Below, in pieces: positions 52,411-61,923 of a stretch of 64,000 bases of DNA. The stretch is from Lasioglossum baleicum. Taxonomy: Eukaryota > Arthropoda > Insecta > Hymenoptera > Halictidae. A model generated the notes under the pieces. That model was given only the letters and a program-made list of their open reading frames with translations. It was not told the DNA's origin and ran no database searches. The stretch is taken from positions 744,001 through 808,000 of the forward strand of contig NW_027469104.1 in assembly GCF_051020765.1 (NCBI RefSeq), in the 5' to 3' direction. The translations under genes were made by a program, and so were the position numbers. The stretch's first letter is position 1. Each line of letters starts with the position of its first letter.

Positions 52411-53012
52411 GCGTTATGCGTTATGCGTTATGCGTTATGCGTTATGCGTTATGCGTTATGCGTTATGCGTTATGCGTTATGCGTTATGCGTTATGCGTTA
52501 TGCGTTATGCGTTATGCGTTATGCGTTATGCGTTATGCGTTATGCGTTATGCGTTATGCGTTATGCGTTATGCGTTATGCGTTATGCGTTATGCGTTATG
52601 CGTTATGCGTTATGCGTTATGCGTTATGCGTTATGCGTTATGCGTTATGCGTTATGCGTTATGCGTTATGCGTTATGCGTTATGCGTTATGCGTTATGCG
52701 TTATGCGTTATGCGTTATGCGTTATGCGATATGCGTTATTCGTTATCCGTTATGCGTTATGCGTTATGCGTTATGCGTTATGCGTTATGCTTTATGCGTT
52801 ATGCGTTATGCGTTATGCGTTATGCGTTATGCGTTATGCGTTATGCGTTATGCGTTATGCGTTATGCGTTATGCGTTATGCGTTATGCGTTATGCGTTAT
52901 GCGTTATGCGTTATGCGTTATGCGTTATGCGTTATGTGTTATGCGTTGTGCTTTACGGGTTATGCGATATGCGTTATGCGTTATGACTTTTTCATTGAGC
53001 GTTATGCGTTAT

Positions 53013-56000
53013 GCGTAATGCGTTATGCATTATGCGTTATGCGTTATGCGTAATGCGTTATGAGTAATGTGTCATGCGTTATGCGTTATGGACTATGCTT
53101 TATGCGTTATGCGTTGTGGGTTATCCGTTATGCGTCATGCGTTATCCGTTATGCGTTATGCGTTATGCGTTATGCGTTATCCGTTATGCGTTATCCGTTA
53201 TGCGTTACGCGTTATGCGTTATGCGTTATGCGTTAAGCGTTATACGTTATGCGATATGCGTTATTCGTTATGCGTTATGCGTTATGCGTTATGCGTTATG
53301 CGTTATGCGTTATGCGTTATGCGTTATGCGTTATGCGTTATGCGTTATGCTTTATGCGTTATGCGTTATGCGTTATGCGTTATGCGTTATGCGTCATGCG
53401 TTATGCGATATGCGTTATGCGTTATGCGTTATGCGTTATACGTTATGCGATATGCGTTATTCGTTATCCGTTATGCGTTATGCGTTATGCGTTATGCGTT
53501 ATGCGTTATGCGTTATGCGTTATGCGTTATGCGTTATGCGTTATGCGTTACGCGTTACGCGTTACGCGTTATGCGTTATGCGTTATGCGTTATGCGTTAT
53601 GTGTTATGCGTTATGCGTTAAGCGTTATACGTTATGCGTTATGCGTTATGCGTTATGTGTTATGCGTTATGCGTTATGTGTTATGCGTTGTGCTTTACGG
53701 GTTATGCGATATGCGTTATGCGTTATGACTTTTTCATTGAACGTTATGCGTTATGCGATATGCGTTATGCGTTATGCGTTATGCGTTATGCGTTATGCGT
53801 TATGCGTTATGCGTTATGCGTTATGCGTTATGCGTTATGCGTTATGCGTTATGCGTTATTCGTTATGCGTTATGCGTTATGCGTTATGCGTTATGCGTTA
53901 TGCGTTACGCGTTCTGCGTTATGCGTTATGCGTTATGCGTTAAGCGTTATACGTTATGCGATATGCGTTACTCGTTATGCGTTATGCGTTATGCGTTGTG
54001 GGTTATCCGTTATGCGTCATGCGTTATCCGTTATGCGTTATGCGTTATGCGTTATGCGTTATCCGTTATGCGTTATCCGTTATGCGTTACGCGTTATGCG
54101 TTATGCGTTATGCGTTATGCGTTATGCGTTAAGCGTTATACGTTATGCGATATGCGTTATTCGTTATGCGTTATGCGTTATGCGTTATGCGTTATGCGTT
54201 ATGCGTTATGCGTTATGCGTTATGCGTTATGCGTTATGCGTTATGCGTTATGCGTTATGCGTTATGCGTTATGCGTTATGCGTTATGCGTTATGCGTTAT
54301 GCGTTATGCGTTATGCGTTATGCGTTATGCGTTATGCGTTATGCGTTATGCGTTATGCGTTATGCGTTATGCGTTATGCGTTATGCGTTATGCGTTATGC
54401 GTTATGCGTTATGCGTTATGCGTTATGCGTTATGCGTTATGCGTTATGGGTTATGCGTTATGCGTTATGCGTTATGCGTTATGCGTTATGCGTTATGCGT
54501 TATGCGTTATGCGTTATGCGTTATGCGTTATGCGTTATGCGTTATGCGTTATGCGTTATGCGTTATGCGTTATGCGTTATGCGTTGTGGGTTATCCGTTA
54601 TGCGTCATGCGTTATCCGTTATGCGTTATGCGTTATGCGTTATGCGTTATGCGTTATGCGTTATGCGTTATCCGTTATGCGTTATCCGTTATGCGTTACA
54701 CGTTCTGCGTTATGCGTTATGCGTTATGCGTTAAGCGTCATACGTTATGCGATATGCGTTATTCGTTATGCGTTATGCGTTATGCGTTATGCGTTATGCG
54801 TTATGCGTTATGCGTTATGCGTTATGCGTTATGCGTTATGCGTTATGCGTTATGCGTTATGCGTTATGCGTTATGCGTTATGCGTTATGCGTTATCCGTT
54901 ATTCGTTACGCGTTCTGCGTTATGCGTTATGCGTTATGCGTTATGCGTTTAGCGTTATACGTTATGCGATATGCGTTATTCGTTATGCGTTATGCGTTAT
55001 GCGTTATGCGTTATGCGTTATGCGTTATGCATTATGCGTTATGCGTTATGCGTTATGCGTCATGCGTCATGCGTTATGCGTTATGCGTTATGCGTTATGC
55101 GTTATGCGTTATGCGTTATGCGATATGCGTTATTCGTTATGCGTTATGCGTTATGCGTTATGCGTTATGCGTTATGCGTTATGCATTATGCGTTATGCGT
55201 TATGCGTTATGCGTTATGCGTTATGCGTTATGCGTTATGCGTTATGCGTTATGCGTTATGCGTTATGCGTTATGCGTTATGCGTTATGCGTTATGCGTTA
55301 TGCGTTATGCGTTATGCGTTAAGCGTTATACGTTATGCGATATGCGTTATTCGTTATGCTTTATGCGTTATGCGTTGTGGGTTATCCGTTATGCGTCATG
55401 CGTTATCCGTTATGCGTTATGCGTTATCCGTTATGCGTTTTCCGTTATGCGTTACGCGTTATGCGTTATGCGTTATGCGTTAAGCGTTATACGTTATGCG
55501 ATATGCGTTATTCGTTATGCGTTATGCGTTATGCGGTATGCGTTATGCGTTATGCGTTATGCGTTATGCGTTATGCGTTATGCGTTATGCGTTATGCGTT
55601 ATGCGTTATGCGTTATGCGTTATGCGTTATGCGTTATGCGTTATGCGTTATGCGTTATGCGTTATGCGTTATGCGTTATGCGTTATGCGTTATGCGTTAT
55701 GCGTTATGCGTTATGCGTTATGCGTTATGCGTTATGCGTTATGCGTTATGCGTTATGCGTTATGCGTTATGCGTTATGCGTTATGCGTTATGCGTTATGC
55801 GTTATGCGTTATGCGTTATGCGTTATGCGTTATGCGTTATGCGTTATGCGATATGCGTTATTCGTTATCCGTTATGCGTTATGCGTTATGCGTTATGCGT
55901 TATGCGTTATGCTTTATGCGTTATGCGTTATGCGTTATGCGTTATGCGTTATGCGTTATGCGTTATGCGTTATGCGTTATGCGTTATGCGTTATGCGTTA

Positions 56001-56155
56001 TGCGTTATGCGTTATGCGTTATGCGTTATGCGTTATGCGTTATGCGTTATGCGTTATGCGTTATGCGTTATGCGTTATGTGTTATGCGTTGTGCTTTACG
56101 GGTTATGCGATATGCGTTATGCGTTATGACTTTTTCATTGAGCGTTATGCGTTAT
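53013..56155 (+). repeat. 3.5-kb repeat, copy 1 (449 units)
   Basis: Landmarks in order are header, GCTTTAT at 53349, GCGTTAC triplet at 53545, box island (ACGTTAT allele) at 53727, GGGTTAT at 54448, TTACACG and GCGTTTA K cassette near 54945, GCGTTTT cassette, GCGGTAT at 55533 and a box island (GCGTTAT allele) at 56128. The segment at 56506 repeats this series at offsets of 3,465-3,507 bp. Confidence 0.88.
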
Positions 56156-56505
56156 GCGTAATGCGTTATGCATTATGCGTTATGCGTTATGCGTAATGCG
56201 TTATGAGTAATGTGTCATGCGTTATGCGTTATGCGTTATGCGTTATGTGTTATGCGTTGTGCTTTACGGGTTATGCGATATGCGTTATGCGTTATGACTT
56301 TTTCATTGAGCGTTATGCGTTATGCGTTATGCGTTATGCGTTATGCGTTATGCGTTATGCGTTATGCGTTATGCGTTATGCGTTATGCGTTATGCGTTAT
56401 GCGTTATGCGTTATGCGTTATGCGTTATGTGTTATGCGTTGTGCTTTACGGGTTATGCGATATGCGTTATGCGTTATGACTTTTTCATTGAGCGTTATGC
56501 GTTAT
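56156..56505 (+). repeat. Short 50-unit segment, spacer between 3.5-kb copies
   Basis: A header whose second half is missing runs straight into a box cassette (island at 56296), followed by a second box (56478) before the next header. With the island at 56128 this gives three boxes in about 365 bp, the densest cluster in the window. It looks like two local duplications of the header-box junction. Confidence 0.88.
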
Positions 56506-59500
56506 GCGTAATGCGTTATGCATTATGCGTTATGCGTTATGCGTAATGCGTTATGAGTAATGTGTCATGCGTTATGCGTTATGGACTATGCTTTATGCGT
56601 TATGCGTTGTGGGTTATCCGTTATGCGTCATGCGTTATCCGTTATGCGTTATGCGTTATGCGTTATGCGTTATCCGTTATGCGTTATCCGTTATGCGTTA
56701 CGCGTTATGCGTTATGCGTTATGCGTTAAGCGTTATACGTTATGCGATATGCGTTATTCGTTATGCGTTATGCGTTATGCGTTATGCGTTATGCGTTATG
56801 CGTTATGCGTTATGCGTTATGCGTTATGCGTTATGCGTTATGCGTTATGCTTTATGCGTTATGCGTTATGCGTTATGCGTTATGCGTTATGCGTCATGCG
56901 TTATGCGATATGCGTTATGCGTTATGCGTTATGCGTTATACGTTATGCGATATGCGTTATTCGTTATCCGTTATGCGTTATGCGTTATGCGTTATGCGTT
57001 ATGCGTTATGCGTTATGCGTTATGCGTTATGCGTTATGCGTTATGCGTTACGCGTTACGCGTTACGCGTTATGCGTTATGCGTTATGCGTTATGCGTTAT
57101 GTGTTATGCGTTATGCGTTAAGCGTTATACGTTATGCGTTATGCGTTATGCGTTATGTGTTATGCGTTATGCGTTATGTGTTATGCGTTGTGCTTTACGG
57201 GTTATGCGATATGCGTTATGCGTTATGACTTTTTCATTGAACGTTATGCGTTATGCGATATGCGTTATGCGTTATGCGTTATGCGTTATGCGTTATGCGT
57301 TATGCGTTATGCGTTATGCGTTATGCGTTATGCGTTATGCGTTATGCGTTATGCGTTATGCGTTATTCGTTATGCGTTATGCGTTATGCGTTATGCGTTA
57401 TGCGTTATGCGTTACGCGTTCTGCGTTATGCGTTATGCGTTATGCGTTAAGCGTTATACGTTATGCGATATGCGTTACTCGTTATGCGTTATGCGTTATG
57501 CGTTGTGGGTTATCCGTTATGCGTCATGCGTTATCCGTTATGCGTTATGCGTTATGCGTTATGCGTTATCCGTTATGCGTTATCCGTTATGCGTTACGCG
57601 TTATGCGTTATGCGTTATGCGTTATGCGTTATGCGTTAAGCGTTATACGTTATGCGATATGCGTTATTCGTTATGCGTTATGCGTTATGCGTTATGCGTT
57701 ATGCGTTATGCGTTATGCGTTATGCGTTATGCGTTATGCGTTATGCGTTATGCGTTATGCGTTATGCGTTATGCGTTATGCGTTATGCGTTATGCGTTAT
57801 GCGTTATGCGTTATGCGTTATGCGTTATGCGTTATGCGTTATGCGTTATGCGTTATGCGTTATGCGTTATGCGTTATGCGTTATGCGTTATGCGTTATGC
57901 GTTATGCGTTATGCGTTATGCGTTATGCGTTATGCGTTATGCGTTATGCGTTATGGGTTATGCGTTATGCGTTATGCGTTATGCGTTATGCGTTATGCGT
58001 TATGCGTTATGCGTTATGCGTTATGCGTTATGCGTTATGCGTTATGCGTTATGCGTTATGCGTTATGCGTTATGCGTTATGCGTTGTGGGTTATCCGTTA
58101 TGCGTCATGCGTTATCCGTTATGCGTTATGCGTTATGCGTTATGCGTTATGCGTTATGCGTTATGCGTTATCCGTTATGCGTTATCCGTTATGCGTTACA
58201 CGTTCTGCGTTATGCGTTATGCGTTATGCGTTAAGCGTCATACGTTATGCGATATGCGTTATTCGTTATGCGTTATGCGTTATGCGTTATGCGTTATGCG
58301 TTATGCGTTATGCGTTATGCGTTATGCGTTATGCGTTATGCGTTATGCGTTATGCGTTATGCGTTATGCGTTATGCGTTATGCGTTATGCGTTATCCGTT
58401 ATTCGTTACGCGTTCTGCGTTATGCGTTATGCGTTATGCGTTATGCGTTTAGCGTTATACGTTATGCGATATGCGTTATGCGTTATGCGTTATGCGTTAT
58501 GCGTTATGCGTTATGCATTATGCGTTATGCGTTATGCGTTATGCGTCATGCGTCATGCGTTATGCGTTATGCGTTATGCGTTATGCGTTATGCGTTATGC
58601 GTTATGCGATATGCGTTATTCGTTATGCGTTATGCGTTATGCGTTATGCGTTATGCGTTATGCGTTATGCATTATGCGTTATGCGTTATGCGTTATGCGT
58701 TATGTGTTATGCGTTATGCGTTATGCGTTATGCGTTATGCGTTATGCGTTATGCGTTATGCGTTATGCGTTATGCGTTATGCGTTAAGCGTTATACGTTA
58801 TGCGATATGCGTTATTCGTTATGCTTTATGCGTTATGCGTTGTGGGTTATCCGTTATGCGTCATGCGTTATCCGTTATGCGTTATGCGTTATCCGTTATG
58901 CGTTTTCCGTTATGCGTTACGCGTTATGCGTTATGCGTTATGCGTTAAGCGTTATACGTTATGCGATATGCGTTATTCGTTATGCGTTATGCGTTATGCG
59001 GTATGCGTTATGCGTTATGCGTTATGCGTTATGCGTTATGCGTTATGCGTTATGCGTTATGCGTTATGCGTTATGCGTTATGCGTTATGCGTTATGCGTT
59101 ATGCGTTATGCGTTATGCGTTATGCGTTATGCGTTATGCGTTATGCGTTATGCGTTATGCGTTATGCGTTATGCGTTATGCGTTATGCGTTATGCGTTAT
59201 GCGTTATGCGTTATGCGTTATGCGTTATGCGTTATGCGTTATGCGTTATGCGTTATGCGTTATGCGTTATGCGTTATGCGTTATGCGTTATGCGTTATGC
59301 GTTATGCGTTATGCGTTATGCGTTATGCGTTATGCGTTATGCGTTATGCGTTATGCGTTATGCGTTATTCGTTATGCGTTATGCGTTATGCGTTATGCGT
59401 TATGCGTTATGCGTTATGCGTTATGCGTTATGCGTTATGCGTTATGCGTTATGCGTTATGCGTTATGCGTTATGCGTTATGCGTTATGCGTTATGCGTTA

Positions 59501-59662
59501 TGCGTTATGCGTTATGCGTTATGCGTTATGCGTTATGCGTTATGCGTTATGCGTTATGCGTTATGCGTTATGCGTTATGCGTTATGTGTTATGCGTTGTG
59601 CTTTACGGGTTATGCGATATGCGTTATGCGTTATGACTTTTTCATTGAGCGTTATGCGTTAT
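56506..59662 (+). repeat. 3.5-kb repeat, copy 2 (451 units)
   Basis: This segment repeats copy 1 landmark by landmark: GCTTTAT 56849, GCGTTAC triplet 57045, island 57227, GGGTTAT 57955, GCGGTAT 58998 and island 59635. A K cassette copy near 58460 lost the GCGTTAT-TCGTTAT end, and a GTGTTAT near 58700 is private. Confidence 0.88.
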
Positions 59663-61923
59663 GCGTAATGCGTTATGCATTATGCGTTATGCGTTATGCG
59701 TAATGCGTTATGAGTAATGTGTCATGCGTTATGCGTTATACGTTATGCGATATGCGTTACTCGTTATGCGTTATGCGTTATGCGTTGTGGGTTATCCGTT
59801 ATGCGTCATGCGTTATCCGTTATGCGTTATGCGTTATGCGTTATGCGTTATCCGTTATGCGTTATCCGTTATGCGTTACGCGTTATGCGTTATGCGTTAT
59901 GCGTTATGCGTTAAGCGTTATACGTTATGCGATATGCGTTATTCGTTATGCGTTATGCGTTATGCGTTATGCGTTATGCGTTATGCGTTATGCGTTATGC
60001 GTTATGCGTTATGCGTTATGCGTTATGCGTTATGCGTTATGCGTTATGCGTTATGCGTTATGCGTTATGCGTTATGCGTTATGCGTTATGCGTTATGCGT
60101 TATGCGTTATGCGTTATGCGTTATGCGTTATGCGTTATGCGTTATGCGTTATGCGTTATGCGTTATGCGTTATGCGTTATGCGTTATGCGTTATGGGTTA
60201 TGCGTTATGCGTTATGCGTTATGCGTTATGCGTTATGCGTTATGCGTTATGCGTTATGCGTTATGCGTTATGCGTTATGCGTTATGCGTTATGCGTTATG
60301 CGTTATGCGTTATGCGTTATGCGTTATGCGTTGTGGGTTATCCGTTATGCGTCATGCGTTATCCGTTATGCGTTATGCGTTATGCGTTATGCGTTATGCG
60401 TTATGCGTTATGCGTTATCCGTTATGCGTTATCCGTTATGCGTTACACGTTCTGCGTTATGCGTTATGCGTTATGCGTTAAGCGTCATACGTTATGCGAT
60501 ATGCGTTATTCGTTATGCGTTATGCGTTATGCGTTATGCGTTATGCGTTATGCGTTATGCGTTATGCGTTATGCGTTATGCGTTATGCGTTATGCGTTAT
60601 GCGTTATGCGTTATGCGTTATCCGTTATTCGTTACGCGTTCTGCGTTATGTGTTATGCGTTATGCGTTATGCGTTTAGCGTTATACGTTATGCGATATGC
60701 GTTATTCGTTATGCGTTATGCGTTATGCGTTATGCGTTATGCGTTATGCGTTATGCATTATGCGTTATGCGTTATGCGTTATGCGTCATGCGTCATGCGT
60801 TATGCGTTATGCGTTATGCGTTATGCGTTATGCGTTATGCGTTATGCGATATGCGTTATTCGTTATGCGTTATGCGTTATGCGTTATGCGTTATGCGTTA
60901 TGCGTTATGCATTATGCGTTATGCGTTATGCGTTATGCGTCATGCGTCATGCGTTATGCGTTATGCGTTATGCGTTATGCGTTATGCGTTATGCGTTATG
61001 CGTTATGCGTTATGCGTTATGCGTTATGCGTTATGCGTTATGCGTTATGCGTTATGCGTTATGCGTTATTCGTTATGCGTTATGCGTTATGCGTTATGCG
61101 TTATGCGTTATGCGTTATGCGTTATGCGTTATGCGTTATGCGTTATGCGTTATGCGTTATGCGTTATGCGTTATGCGTTATGCGTTATGCGTTATGCGTT
61201 ATGCGTTATGCGTTATGCGTTATGCGTTATGCGTTATGCGTTATGCGTTATGCGTTATGCGTTATGCGTTATGCGTTATGCGTTATGCGTTATGCGTTAT
61301 GCGTTATGCGTTATGCGTTATGCGTTATGCGTTATGCGTTATGCGTTATGCGTTATGCGTTATGCGTTATGCGTTATGCGTTATGCGTTATGCGTTATGC
61401 GTTATGCGTTATGCGTTATGCGTTATGCGTTAAGCGTTATACGTTATGCGATATGCGTTACTCGTTATGCGTCATGCGTTATCCGTTATGCGTTATGCGT
61501 TATGCGTTATGCGTTATCCGTTATGCGTTATCCGTTATGCGTTACGCGTTATGCGTTATGCGTTATGCGTTATGCGTTATGAGTTAAGCGTTATACGTTA
61601 TGCGATATGCGTTATTCGTTATGCGTTATGCGTTATGCGTTATGCGTTATGCGTTATGCGTTATGCGTTATGCGTTATGCGTTATGCGTTATGCGTTATG
61701 CGTTATGCGTTATGCGTTATGCGTTATGCGTTATGCGTTATGCGTTATGCGTTATGCGTTATGCGTTATGCGTTATGCGTTATGCGTTATGCGTTATGCG
61801 TAATGCGTTATGCGTTATGCGTTATGCGTTATGCGTTATGCGTTATGTGTTATGCGTTGTGCTTTACGGGTTATGCGATATGCGTTATGCGTTATGACTT
61901 TTTCATTGAGCGTTATGCGTTAT
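59663..61923 (+). repeat. 2.26-kb repeat, copy 1 (323 units)
   Basis: The header's second half is replaced by a K fragment ending GCGTTAC-TCGTTAT. Later landmarks are GGGTTAT at 60195, TTACACG, a GCGTCAT-allele K cassette near 60480, the GCGTTTA module with a GTGTTAT near 60650, two GCATTAT-plus-GCGTCAT-doublet modules, the rare GAGTTAA near 61580 and a box island at 61896. Confidence 0.87.

Larger units (their letters stand above)
44885..53012 (+). repeat. Longest header-to-header segment, with 1.7-1.9 kb triplication (1,161 units)
   Basis: This 8,128-bp segment has no internal header. Three copies of a 1.7-1.9 kb unit start at paired GCTTTAT units (45305 and 45543; 47181 and 47433; 48903 and 49155). 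Each carries a GCGTTAC triplet and an ACGTTAT-allele box island (45998, 47888, 49617). The pair spacing grows from 238 to 252 bp, and to 266 bp at a fourth pair (51627, 51893). The 8-bp unit lies at 50100-50107. A low-landmark stretch at about 50430-51625 follows, and a GCGTTTAT-free region with a box island at 52985 closes the segment. Confidence 0.86.
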
